Source: Chimonanthus salicifolius
Lineage: Eukaryota > Streptophyta > Magnoliopsida > Laurales > Calycanthaceae
Direction: 5' to 3'
DNA: 64,000 nt
Assembly: GCA_013350335.1 (NCBI GenBank)
Contig: CM023540.1
Coordinates: 19,473,828-19,537,827, forward strand
Both the position numbers and the translations under genes were made by a program. Numbering within the stretch: position 1 is the first letter of the stretch; every line of letters begins with the position of its first letter. Below, one piece after another: positions 1 to 13,100 of the stretch. The notes below the pieces were generated by a model. The model ran no database searches. It was not told the DNA's origin and saw only the letters and a program-made list of their open reading frames with translations.

Positions 1-1057
1 TCATAAAAGATGCGAAAGAATGCAGTTGGACAATATGGTCTTTTATAGGGTAAAGATGAAATGTACTCTAGAAGTCGAACCCAAATGCATTTCAAAAACA
101 CAAAAAGACCAACCCCAAATGGGAAAATGATAGTAATGATGATGAAGAAGAAAAAGCTACAAATTGTAGCAGCAGCAGCAACAGCAATTAAATCATCACT
201 ATCATTTTCCCATCCCCACCCCTTAAAAAAATAAAGGATTAAATTTTTAACATTTCCCCAAAAATATGGTAGTCCCATTCTCATTGAATTCCTTGTAGCC
301 AAATGACCTTTAGATTCTTTTCTTTTCCCTTGTCTTTCCTATTTTCTTAATTGTCAGGAAGACTCGTATTTCCCTGTGTTTCACAACTGTGATGTCTACA
401 TAGCCTCTAAAGAAAATCCAGTGTCACTGGGTACGGGTGTCCTACATGATGGGAAATTACCATATTTATAAGGCCCAATAGATGTTAAGGATCAAGTAGA
501 ATCACTCGCCAGTTGACATTGAGAAATTTTTAGGATTCATCAAATGAATTTAATTGACGAAAAACTGGCTGATGTCAGTGTGGACTAAAGGATGCATGGA
601 ATTTGGCACGCATTATGATAAAATTAGTTCGCTTGCTGCTTCTATGCTGGTAAATGTAAAAATTTATCCATGCCATGAAAAAGACCAGTGGAGTAGAAGA
701 TAAACAACAGATGAGTAGCACTTCAATGTATAGAGGAGTTTTATTTACTTATTTTTGAGAAGTGCATACAGGCAACTCCCCTTCTACATAGTTTGTTGTT
801 TGTGCAATTATCAACATCAAAGTACGGGTTAAAATTAAAAAAACTTACATCAAGAAACATAATTTCTAGTGAAGTTCATCTTGTGAAAAAAGTTTTCCAT
901 TACAGGCAACTCCCCTTCTACATCTACGTAGTTTGTTGTTGTGCAATTATCAACTTCATAATTTGCTAAAAGACTTACATCCAGAAACATGGTTTCTTCT
1001 GAAGTTCATCTTATAAAGTTTTCAATCACCCAAAAAAAAAAACCCTTGTTGAATTCT
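1..1057. other. 3' flank of the AGTRAP-like gene
   Basis: This stretch lies downstream of the proposed stop codon of the minus-strand membrane-protein gene and probably includes its 3' UTR. No coding region could be supported. Apart from the tandem duplication listed separately it is AT-rich single-copy-looking sequence with a short AGC run near 168-184. Confidence 0.5.
767..1026. repeat. Tandem duplication, two units of about 134 bp
   Basis: The segment starting ACAGGCAACTCCCCTTCTAC at 768 recurs at 902. Both units continue with a GTTTGTTGTT block, a CAATTATCAAC block, an ACTTACATC block and a GAAGTTCATCTT block in the same order. The copies are diverged by substitutions and short indels. 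They lie just beyond the proposed last exon of the AGTRAP-like gene, so they may be in its 3' UTR. Confidence 0.8.
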
Positions 1058-1167
1058 TCAACACAAGTCACTGTTAAATATTGACAGAAAGCAAGTATTA
1101 AAATCTAACCAGAGAGCCAACTGCTTCTTATAATGGGTAAACATAGAATCAGAAGGCAGATCCTCTG
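1058..1167 (-). CDS. AGTRAP-like gene, proposed exon 5
   Basis: The acceptor is CTGCAGCAG, a tandem NAGNAG site. Joined to the phase-1 end of exon 4 it reads EDLPSDSMFTHYKKQLALWL, a protein-like tail, and stops with TGA at 1058-1060. It was chosen because exon 4 ends in a strong donor-like GTGAGTAC. Use of the second AG would replace Thr-Glu by Lys. Confidence 0.4.
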
Positions 1168-4100
1168 CTGCAGCAGAAAAACTTGAGATTGCTATTCTTT
1201 CTAATAAACCAATAGGATAGCAAACATGGCAAAATTAACATAGTAGTCATTCCTTCATTATGAGGAATAAATCCAATCTGAGCAGCGTGCACCCTGATAT
1301 GGTGAAAACTGCATTATGGAGCCCATATACATCCATCAGATGATAAGATAGGAGGGTCCCACGGTGGATTACGGTAGCTCAAAAAAATATCATAGCCATT
1401 CAATGAAGGGCATTCAAAAGAGACAGAACAGTCCTGTGTCCATGTTACAGGTCATTGATTGATAGCTATGAGCTATGACCATAATAACCAGAGCATGCAA
1501 TCAACAGTGTACCCTATCGACCAGCCCTACAATTTAGTTGCACATCTTGATGGTTGTGGTGAGTTTTGGGAGGTGGCGTTGGGTTGGACCATTCCTCTCT
1601 TTAGATATTATTGATAGAATGGGAGCGAGGAAGAACTATATAAATATATGTATTGTACTCACATCAATAACCTGAAATGATTTGCTGATGCATGACTTCA
1701 GTCGTGAGGCTTCAGCAGCAGATGTAGACTCACCATCATCACGAATACTCCGCCTGTCAGCCTGCAGGTTAACAACTATTTCGGTAAGCAATGCTTGTAT
1801 GAAATGATATACTGCTCTCACCCAAATCAACACAAAGAGAAAGCCCAAAAACAGTGCCGCTCACATGCTGACAAGATGATTATTCATGTAATTATGAACT
1901 CAATTGGAAGAACAAATCTTTTTTTCTAATGATGTTTGTTATGCCGCTATAATTCATTAATTACAGAGGCAGGTCAGAGGTACATTTTAAACTTGGAAAG
2001 GTGGGACATTTGGTAGAGAGAAGACTAAGGCTGGGTCAGAACTAATTGTGGGGGACAGGACCAAAATCAGCTTTGATATATGAATAGGAGAAAAATACTC
2101 GAAAACAACCTTTCCAAAACAATAATCCATCTCAGACCATTAAAATAGCCTTATCAAAGAGTGCGTAGATACCTTAGGTGACAATGTGATATGGATCACA
2201 GGCATCGATATTTAGGAGAAACCTCTTAGACTTTAAAACACCAGTGTTAGTTAAACTTCTTGATCTTATGAAAGGGAGTGTTCCTACTGTTAGTGAGGTG
2301 GAAACAGAATTTGGAATAAGGAATCTAACGGGATCTTTTCATGTGGATATTGTAGACACAAATTTTCAAAACACAATTTTGAAAGTGAAGAAGGCATATG
2401 GTCGAATTTCATGATTGACTTGTCTTTCCCATTCCTCATCCAATGGGTCCACTAGGCCTATTCCACTTGTTAGAGTCCCAAATAATCACATATCAAGTCC
2501 ATTGCGCAACTAGTATATGATGTTGATGAATCTATTAGTGAGGTCCACAAAGACTTGATCCACTAAAAGAGATCCCCTAGTTCACAAATTTAAATAAATC
2601 ACTCAGTGGGGTCCGCGAAGACTAGTCCACTAGTGGAGTTTGATTAGATTGCAGAAATGTTGATGGAGTTTGAATGTCTAAATCAAACTTGTATATGTTA
2701 TGAGTGCCATTAAGATGTACCAAAGCCACACTAAGATTGATGGATTTAGTGTCCATGGATGAGACCCAAAACCACAATTTTATGGACAAATTAAGTGCCC
2801 ATGGGTGACACATAAACAACACTTGTATTGATGTTCAGTGTCAATGGAGTTGAAGAACTCCAAACCATACTTCAATGTATGTCAAGTGTAAATGCAATAG
2901 TTGAACTTGAAACCACACAAGTATGTAAGTGCTATAGGAGTTTTTGAACTCCAAACACCACTTGAAAATTTGAGTATGAAGGACCCAAGTTTCACCCTAG
3001 AAGAGGAACCCAACTATCCAAAAAGACCATTTGAAACCCATCAAATGGGGTATCCATAGCCATGGGAAGACTAACAGATATATGGATCACAAATATAAAG
3101 ACACAAATTGATGGACTCACGAAAGGATGGACTCATGGATGGATGGATTCATGGACGAATGGATCCACAGATGATTGTATTTACAAATGGATGGGCTCAA
3201 TAATGGATGGAATCACGAATAGATAGATTTACAGACGGATGGACTCATGAATGAATGAATTCAAAAATGAATGGACAAACGAATGGATGGATTCATGGAT
3301 GAATGGGCTCACGGATGGATGGACTCATAAATGGATGGATTTACAGATGAATGGACTCACCGAAGGATGAATTTATAGATGGATTGATGGTTTTGATAAA
3401 TCTCATACATGGAAACCACTTAGCACAAACTTTTCATTTACACAAACTTTCTTGTGCTTGCAGTTTTAGCTTTATCATTGTTTTACATTGTATTTTTCCT
3501 TTTCCTTTTCTTGTTTTGGTCCCTCTTTTAGACCATGTTCTTTGTTTTGGTCCACTTTGTTTTTTTCTCTTTTTCGTTTAATAAAGTTACCATTCAAAAA
3601 AATAAAAATGGTTGCTGCTCAAAAAAATAATTGATTCTAGGGCCACCATTTTTGGTTCAATGGACAATCCAGTGCAGCTATGAGCAGGCTTGACAGATTC
3701 CTCACTTCGTCAGACTGGGACACTCACTTCACCAATGCAATTCAAATAAAATTATTCAGCCCAATTTCAGATCATTGCCCAATATTACTTGACACTAAGA
3801 AGATACATTGGGGCCCAAAACCTTTTTGTTTCAGTAATGCATGGTCGGAGGATCCTAAGTTTGTGGGCTTGGTCAAGGAGTGGCGGGACGGTTTTGACAT
3901 CCACAGATGGGGTGATTTTGTATTATTGAGGAAACTTACCCTACTGAAATCAAAGATCAAGAATTGGGTGAAGTCCATTGGTGGCCCAATGAAAGAAAGA
4001 AAAGAAGAGTCACCCAAGAGCTTGAGGGATGGAACATATTGGAGGAGGAGAAGGACCTTGAGGAGGAGGAGTTTGCGTCCAAGAAAAACATTAAGGCCAT

Positions 4101-7100
4101 CCTTTGGGATTGTCTACGTTTGGAAGAGGTGGAATCGCGACAGAAGTATCAAACTTTGTGGTTGAAAGACGGTGATAAAAATACGAAATTCTTTCACACA
4201 TGTGCCAATGCCCGTAGAGCATCAAGTAGCATCAGATCAATTGTAGTAGAGGCTGAAGAATAGTGGACAAGAATGGCATTAGAGAGGCAATAAGGAGACC
4301 TAGACACCTTGGTCATTAAAAAAAAAAGAGGCAGTAAGGAGACACTTTTCTGCTATCTTCCAGTCTCCTTCCGAGCATCCATTGCCAACCTCTGCCAATC
4401 CAACTTCACCTTCTCCCACCCCTCACACTAGTCTAGCTTCAGCTCCGGGTACTCTCCTTCCCCTCTCACTTTTCATGTATTCTAATCCTTCTTTTTGTAG
4501 ACCTTGTGGTTTGTTTTCCTCCAGTGTCTTCCAAGTGACAAATCTCGCTCACGAGGCCGCCTCACCTTCTCCTCGCATCAGCTTCATCCCAGTCGAGTTA
4601 TTGGAGCACCAGCTTTCTCTCATTTTTTACTTCAGGACCTTCAGATGTTCTTCTTCGGCTTATTCGAGCTCTCCCTCTCTAGATGCAGAGATTGACTATT
4701 GACACTTCCAGTTCTTCTCTATTTCTGCAGACAGTGCTCATGCTTTGACATGCTCAGATAGAATAATCTCATTTATGAATCCTCTTTTTTGTCATTTCTA
4801 CTATAATCACTTCAGAGGTCAAGCTGTAGAATATAATAATAAGAAAAAAAAGGTAAGGGAGAAAGAGAAATTGTAGAGAGAAATTCTCTCTGTTGTATTG
4901 AATGTATTGAAAACGGAAGAGGATACATGAATTTATAATTATAGAACAGCAAATTACAATGGCAAATAAGAAATGTAATCAAAGAATAACTATTACAATC
5001 AATTACAATAGTTATCGTTATTCACTAGGTCAACATTCCAATCTGGAATGATTCTGATCAACTAGGACCAAACATGGGTCCCACATGGTCAACTGGTTAC
5101 GGTAGTGGGTCCCACAACACAAGCTCCCTCCCCCACCCCTTGTGTTTTGCATTTGTCATTCCCCATCCCAGTTTGCCACTTGTCCAGATACCTAGGTGTC
5201 CTAGTTCTCCTTTCTTTGAGCTCATTTCCGCCTCTTAGATCGAAAGGTGGTTCCCACAGCCAACGATGGATGGGATCCAGTTCAGTAGGGTTGGTGAGGA
5301 GAGGGTGGTTTGGTTAGAGAGAGAATTTTCCTTAGAAGAGATCAGGGTGGCCTTAGATAGCCTCGAAGGAGACAAAGCCCTTGGTCTTGATGGTTTCAAC
5401 TTCACCTTCTTTTGGGAGAAAGTAGGACTAGACTTCCATAGGGTTTTCAGGGAATTTCATCAAGATGGAGCTATTAATAGAGGACTGAAGAAATCGTCAT
5501 CACTCTCATTACAAAGAGGGTAGGTCCGGCTGAACTCTCACATTACAGGACAATCAGTCTCGTTGGTCGTGTCTACAAACTGATAGCCAAGGTGTTGGCC
5601 AATAGGTTAGAAGAGGTGTTGCCAAAGATAATAGGTGAATCACAGGGAGCCTTTGTGGATGACAGACAAATTTTGGATGGTGTCTTGATTGCCAATGAAT
5701 TAGTCCACATGAGGAGAAAGGATAAGAAACCGGGGCTTCTTTTCAAATTGACATGGAAAAGGCCTATGACTTCATTGATTGGTTATTTGTGGGTTACCTT
5801 TTCGCAAGTAGGATGGGTTTTGGGCAACACTGAAGACAGTGGATGAAAGCATGTGTGGAGAATGCTATGTATTTAGTACTGGTAAATGGATTCCCAACTC
5901 CACCAATAGCAGCTAATAGAGGCTTGAGACAGGGAGATCCACTCTCTCCCTTATTTTCACACTTGTGGGTGAAAGTTTGAACAAACTTGTGGAAAACGCC
6001 AGAGAGTTAGGAATCATTAGAGCTTTTGGCATGTCACCACATGGACTGATCGTCACACCCCTTCAGTTTGAAGACGATACCCTATTCTTTTGTGAGCCTT
6101 ATAGAAACAAAGTCATAGGTTACAAAGCGATCCTTAGGTGTTTTGAGTTAGTTTCCGAACTTAAAGTCAACCTAGGCAAGAGCACCCGAATCGATATTGA
6201 TGTGGAGGGTGAGCTTCTTAAGGACTTGGTAGATGAGATAGGATGTGGTACTGGGAAGCTGCCTTTGATCTACCTTTGGGAGAGAACCCAAGACTTAAGA
6301 ATTTTTGGGCACCTGTTGTATAGAGAGAAGATTAGCCAGATGAGGGAAGGAAATATCTATCCATAGAGGGATGGCTAACCCTCATTAAATATGTGTTAAT
6401 GAATCACCCAACATGCTACATGTCCCTCTTTGAAATGCCAAGAGGAATAACGAAAAAAACTAGAACAGATGTTCAGGAGATTTCTTTGGAGAGATAAGGG
6501 GGAGAAAAAGAAAGTACACCTGGTTGCTTGGTCAGAGGTTACTAAGCCCAAGTCAAAAAGAGGTCCGGCTACAGGTTAGAAATCAAGCCCTCCTGCATAA
6601 GTGGTGTTGGCGTTTTGGGAGAGAAAGGGAGGCCCTGTGGATTAGAGTTTTGATCGTTAAATATGGTTTAGAGGATAGCAGTGGGTGGGCTCTGGGTGAA
6701 AATGTCGAAAAGTATGGATCTCCAATAGTTAGGGCTTGGTGGAGTTTGAGTTGAGGTAGATCGCTTGTGGGAAGTTTGTATAAACATAAAAGTACACTAG
6801 TGGTTGGTAGAGGAGACAAGACGTACTTTTGGAAGGATCTTTGGATGAGGGATAGGCCATTAAAGGAAATGTATCCTAGGTTATTCAGATTATCTAGGAA
6901 CAAATTAGCCTTAGTCCAGGAGTGTGATAAAGTTGAGGGCAATCACATATCCTAGCACCTTGACTTTAGGAGAGCTGAGATCCTTTGAGAGCAGGAGTAG
7001 GGAAGACCTATTAGTCCAGTTAGGTGAGTTCCCATTGTCTTTAGGAGATGAGGATGAACTCGTTTGGACGGGTGATTCCTCTGGTACCTACTCGGTTAAA

Positions 7101-10100
7101 ACAATGGTAGATTTGGTCCTACAACACAACACAGTGTGGACTTTCTCTCTAATCCAGCTTGGAAAAGCCTTGCTCGCCCAAGGGTTCAAACCGTTGTGTG
7201 GTGCGTGCTAAAGGAAAGGTTCTTACCAAAATGGACCTCAAGAGGAGAGGGTTGTTGAGATCAGAGGAGGAGCGTAGTTGTTCCCTCGGCTAGGGGAAGA
7301 TATCGATCACCTTTTTGTTAGATGCCCAGTTGCTTGGAATTTATGGATAAATTTCACTAACCTGATGGATGTTCCTGGAGTCTTCGATAGTACCTGTGAA
7401 GGATTAGTGGGGTCGTGGTTCCTCTCGATACTTAGCCCTAGGATGAAGGCGGCATGAAACACGATCCTAGTTGCAGTCTTATGGTCCATTTGGAATGATA
7501 GAAATTCCAGAATCTTTGAAGGAAAATCACTGAGGTTAGTGAACTCTTTCAAAGGGCCAAATAACGGCTTTGTGTTTGGCTTATTTCCAGTAAAGAGTTC
7601 AAAGGACTCAAACTCATCGACTTCCTTTCGTCATGGGAAGGTTGCATGAGTGGATGCCGTAGGAAGTCGAAAACTTTAGTCAATTGGTATCCTCCTCAAC
7701 AAGGTGTCCTGAAATTCAATATGGACAGACCTTCTAAGGGAAAATCGGGTCCAGCATGGAGAAAAGGTGTTCTCAGAGACCACAATGGCCTAACATCCTT
7801 AGTATTCATAGAGTCAGTGAGGATTAGGGATTCAAATGAGGAGGAGCTCCTTAGTATTAGAAGAGCTTTGACCATCTGGACAGTCTATGGGCATGGTAAA
7901 CCAGTGATAGAAGGGGATACGGCAAATGCAATTAAATGGGCTAAGGGACTGAAGCTAATGTAGCGGAAGCAGGGTGAAAATCAAATGACCAATCAGTCTT
8001 GACGAAAGATCAAGTCATACACACTTAAGCTCGGCACACGTATGGAAAGGCCATTTAAGTTACGCACGTGTGATGTAAGTTAGGGCTGCACTAGGGTAAA
8101 GATACGAATGGGAAATAAAGAAAAGGGGAAAAACAGGGAAACGAAAGAAAGGCAGCAAAAATAGGGAGGCAGCGGCGGAAGTGGAAGAAGAGATTTGAGA
8201 AAAGAAGGGTGATTTCGCAACAGGAAGATAGAAGAAGAAGAAGAAGGAAGAAGATGGAAGGAGGGGCTGCTTGTACCCGGTCAATGGACTGCTCGCTGGT
8301 CACAGAGGGATCTCTGAAAGATAGCAAAAGTCTCAAGGAAAGAGGCGAAAGACTGGGACAAAGCCCAAGACAGCTTGCAAGGGTGGTTTCTCCTAGGATT
8401 AAGCCCAAGATCCGACGATGTGAAGACTGGAACGTGCCAGCAGTAATTTGTCTGCAACTTGGGCAGAAGTTTAAACACAACCTGAAGCTCGAAGGCAAAG
8501 AGATAAGCAAAATATACATTTATTTCATAATTTCGAAAGAGGTATCTCCCTCTCTTACATCCACAACTATTTATAAGAAAACAATACACAAAAATAGAAA
8601 AAGACTCTATGACCGACTAGCCTAGACGAATTTGGAATGCCACGTGAGTGGTTTCCAATTCGTTTACAACTTCTAATCTTGTTCAGACTCCTAAACCCAC
8701 TAGGAAAACCACCTACCTGGTTTCCTTTTGACACAAGAATTCTAAATTAAAAATAATGCGAAAATACAAAAATAGTAAATAATAAATGGGTCTTTGTTGC
8801 GTGTCCTACATCAGAAGCGACCCCCCTGGAGATTAATTACCAAGGTTAGGGAGATTAAGCCTCTCGCTTTGGGGCTCAATGTTTCCTTCGCCCAAGTCAG
8901 TTGAATAGCCAATGGCGTGGTAGATTTCTTCGCAAAGAATGGAGTCGACAACACTGTTTCAAGCGTGTTTTATCTTTGAGATAGGAGTAGTTCGAGCAGG
9001 GATGATGCAAAAGCTAATTGTTTTTGTTTTATGGTTGTTTTGTATTTGTTCTTATCTCATGTGTATTCTTCTTTACGGTCTAGTCCTTCTAGACCCTCTT
9101 TTCCTATGATGTAATTGTACTTTTTTTTTTTTTTATTAATATAATTCGTCTTGTTACCGCTCAAAAAAAAAAAAAAGTAGGGCCCACCATTTTTATGGAC
9201 CAAAAAACATTTCATGGAAGGACCCCTTTAGTTATCTCCTCCCCTTCTCTCCTCCACCTGTCGTTGTCCCCAGATGCTTTGTTGCGGGCATCTATGGACG
9301 TGATCAAAATTATCAAATTAGCAAGTTTGGGCCCCTAGTCGAAAGATGAAAACTTTATTTTCAAATCCGGCGGGCGTGTGAGCAGTTTGGGAACAAAGGT
9401 GAAGCCAACTCACATCAGGCCAATCTATCATGGTTGTGCAAGCCTAATCAAGCCAAGTCCAAGTCAAAGATAAGCATGTCAGGCCCATCGGCCCAACTAG
9501 GGCCCACACATAGAGAACCAAGCTGGAGGCATAACTTATACAGAATTTTAGCCAAGCTAGGCGACCTTGGTGATGAATTTGCAGAATCCCAATCGGATTG
9601 GGAGTCGGACTTGTGCAGGTACAAGGTTGGTTAGTTTAGAATAATTAGGAATATTAGTTAGTTTAATTTTATGTCTTTGGTTTGATTTAGTAACTTGGTA
9701 TTCTTAAGAATTGATTTTCAGTTTCATTTTATAAAGGGGAGGGTCAGCTCCATAAGATTAGGATAGTAGTCGGTCTTTTGATTTCTTATTTAAAGGGTGT
9801 AATCTCATAATTGAAGGGAGGATTTTATCAGATTTAATTGAATAAAAGTTCTTTTATTTTACAAACGGTGGTTCTGTTTGTGGATTTGCGGCAACCAGCG
9901 ACGGGTTGCATCAGGTATTAGGCCAGTTTGATTATCAGATTCAGGTACAAGAGCTGAGACCTTTCTAAGCCAAGACAGGTTTCATAGAGCAGTTGACACA
10001 TCTGGCTTGTTCATTCCCTGTTGACAAACCGAGTACTACCAACAATCACCAATTATTGCTCCTTTGCAATTCGTATGTTGCTTGAGAAGTTCTTGCTGCC

Positions 10101-13100
10101 ATAGCCAGTCAGAACGTGTGAAGCAGTCTTTTGCAAGAGATATTTGGATCTCTGGATCTCTACAAGCACTGCAGTTGGGTGGTGAATTTGTTTTAGACGC
10201 TCGTCAAGAAGGTGGTGGTGTTATTTCCAGATCAGGTTTTGGATTCATACCCCATTCGATCTTATTTGTTATTAATAACCAGACACAAGCTTCTCACTAG
10301 GATCCTCTTCTGTCCTGCAGACCCAACGACATACGAACCTGATTTATTGTCAAGCTTCCGCTAAAGTTCGAGATTGGGTATTCTTATTTTTACTTAACCC
10401 CATCATGCTTTGATGTCAGATTGCTATGACTCAGTGGGTGATTAGGTGGTATGGAATCTCTACTTTAGAAGACATCTTTTTTATCATGAGTAGGAACACT
10501 CCACCTCATTACTCTAGGTTCGTTGCAACTCTCGCATTCATCTTTCCCAGGAGGACTCTAGAATTTGGTGGTTGGATGCTTCTGCCATTTTTCAATGAAA
10601 TCTTTCTACATGTGGAGTAACCACTGCATTATAGTTCTTGTGGTGGACCCTACCATTTGGTCCTCCAAAGCTCCTCCTCATATAGCTTTCTTTGGACTTC
10701 GGATCTTGGGAAAATTCTTATTTAATGAAACATCCGCAAGAGAGGAAGAGTTATGGTTAGTGCTTGCTCCTGTGTCTCAGGCTTTGGAAGATGTGGATCA
10801 CTTTTTCATTCATTGCCCTTTCTCCTCTTCAGTTTCAAGCTCTACTTTAGGCCTCTTCGATGTCGAGTGGAGGATGCCCGTCACTCAACTTTCTTATGCT
10901 TGGTCAATGTTTAGAGCCTCTTCTAAATTCTCAATGATGTGCCATTTATCTCTCTTTACAACTTTTTGGAGTCTTTGGTGGGAGCATAACAACAGGGTCT
11001 TCCATAACAAATCGGAGAGACTTTATGAGGTCAGTTGCAGGATCAAGGTGAAATGCACCACTTGAGCCTCAACCTCGTGGAGTTTTAGGATCTCTCCATT
11101 TCTAATATTTCTAAATCATGGAAAGAAAGCTCTTTTGTTTCGTTAGGCTTGGGTGCATTGGGAGTAACGGTCTTTCTTTCTATTCTTTTGCCACGTGGAG
11201 GGTTCATCATTAATTGGGTCTTTTCCTTCTTCGGTGACAGAACAAAATTTTCCGACAACGATTTCGGTGTCACTTTGGCTTCCGACGGTTCCGGCATCAT
11301 TTTCACTTCCAAGGGAGCCAAATTGTCCCAAATTTCTCTCACCATGATTGTGACGGTTTCTCCATTGAGAGAGAGCATAACCATGGACAGTATCTGTGTG
11401 TAAATCTCGGTCTCCACCAAAACATTCAAGGAAGGACAATCCACCTTACTGAGATTTGTTTCTTCAACCTCTAGCAGCTTCCCAAGCATATTGTCAAAGG
11501 CAAGAATCAAATTCATGGACCAACCCTGGATGGGAAAGACAAGGCATTGAATTTGGGCCAATCTGGTGTGTCAAAACAGAAACAAATGCCATCTCCCCAG
11601 AATGCGAATTCCTCCAAACCTTGAGTATGATTTTAGTAGCTCTTGGTCTTCTTTCTCTGTCTTTAGAGCCACTAAATAGCAATTTTCTCCCAAAAGGGAT
11701 ACCTGTAGGTCTGAGAAACCACTCCGTGCCAACAGCTGATGTAGTTCTTCTTTAGAGGATCTACCTATTGAGGAGATGACTACAGCTTTGGAAAGCCATT
11801 CCTCAATTGCCTTCTGCTCCACCAGATCAACCATCAGCTTGATGACCTGGTCTTCCGGAATCAATTTTTTTGTACTGTTTTTGGCTGTAAGCATTCAGAC
11901 CTGACTGACCCTTTTACCACGTCCACCCACCTCCGATTACGGAATGTAGCTGCTTCATTATCCTTCCTTCTCTGTGTAACATTGTCGTTGTTCCTTGTCG
12001 GGGGGTAATGGTTTACAATCCATCCCGTCCTTCTTAGCAGTTGGGAAGTTGGTTTTGTTCCTTCGTAAATGAGCGAGGTTAACTTGAAGTCGCATGCCCT
12101 CTAGAATGGTACCATGCAGTTCAGTGATTGCTCTCTCTGCCTGAGCTCCATTAGCCATCTGCACAAAGCCAAAGACCCTACCTGATGCATCCTTCTTCTT
12201 GGGGACGAAGGTGTCCCTGATAATTCCCCATTGACGGAAGAATCCTCGCAGCCAACTCCAAGTTGTTGGATCCAGCAAATTGGCTACAAATAGAGTGATT
12301 GGTGCCCCTCCCCATCCCCTCTTCCCAGCCACCCGTTGCCAACCTCCATCGTCAGCCTCCCTCGTTCCCCATAGTGGTGTTCTCTGCCTTCTTCACTCTG
12401 AAACAGGTTAGTGTGCCCTCTTTCTCCCTCTCGACTGCATTCTTGGATGTGATCTCTGTTGTTCTCTCTGTTACTCCTACTATTGCTCTCTCGGCCTCCC
12501 ATCATGAATGTGATTCCTTCTGTATTGATTAAAGCTTTGGTAAAATCTACATTGAGCTAACCTATAGCGTACAACTCTTACAGATTGCAGTCTCTTGTAA
12601 TCCATTTTCCAATTTCATCAAAAGGGGGGGGCTATAAAATCATCACCATCAGTTCAATCAACTAGTAACAAGTTGGTAACTTGGGAAGACATGGTCTTTA
12701 AAAATAAAAAATAAAAACAAAAACAGCAACAACATTTGAATAGAAACATCTTTAGAAAACAACTTCATCTTTGTAAATGACGTTTTTCAAAATAAATGTG
12801 CCTAGAACAAGCTAAGGGATTCAAAATAAATGTTGGCAATCAAGCATAACAAACTAAAGCTAAAATGAATGAAATACCCCATAAGCACTTTCACTGTCTT
12901 TGGCATCTTCAAAAAGAGAAGAATAATAAGCTGGATCGTAGATAGAGCCTCCTAAAATGTCATTGGAAGCTGAGTTCTGTCTAGCTATGACATGTCTTGG
13001 GGGACTCAAGAAACTATTTCTTACATCAAAATCTGCCTCTCTATAGTTATAATCAACGGATGAAACACCCAACCTGTACATCTGAATCCACAATAATGAG

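Larger units (their letters stand above)
3654..9177 (+). mobile_element. 5'-truncated plant L1-type LINE, with nested insertions
   Basis: The element is bounded by near-perfect target-site duplications, TAGGGCCACCATTTTT at 3638-3653 and TAGGGCCCACCATTTTT at 9178-9194. It ends in TTACCGCTC plus an A-tract. It begins inside the endonuclease domain and carries reverse transcriptase, zinc-binding and RNase H regions in normal order, all broken by stops and frameshifts. It has itself been hit three times: a 28-bp A-tailed fragment (4300-4327), a solo LTR (4825-5119) and a second solo LTR (7956-8813). Removing these leaves about 4.3 kb. It lies antisense in intron 3 of the AGTRAP-like gene. Confidence 0.9.

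Noticed and set aside
8060..8625. Overlapping ORFs of 74-142 codons as a gene
   Set aside because: They fall wholly inside the solo LTR bounded by GAAGC duplications.
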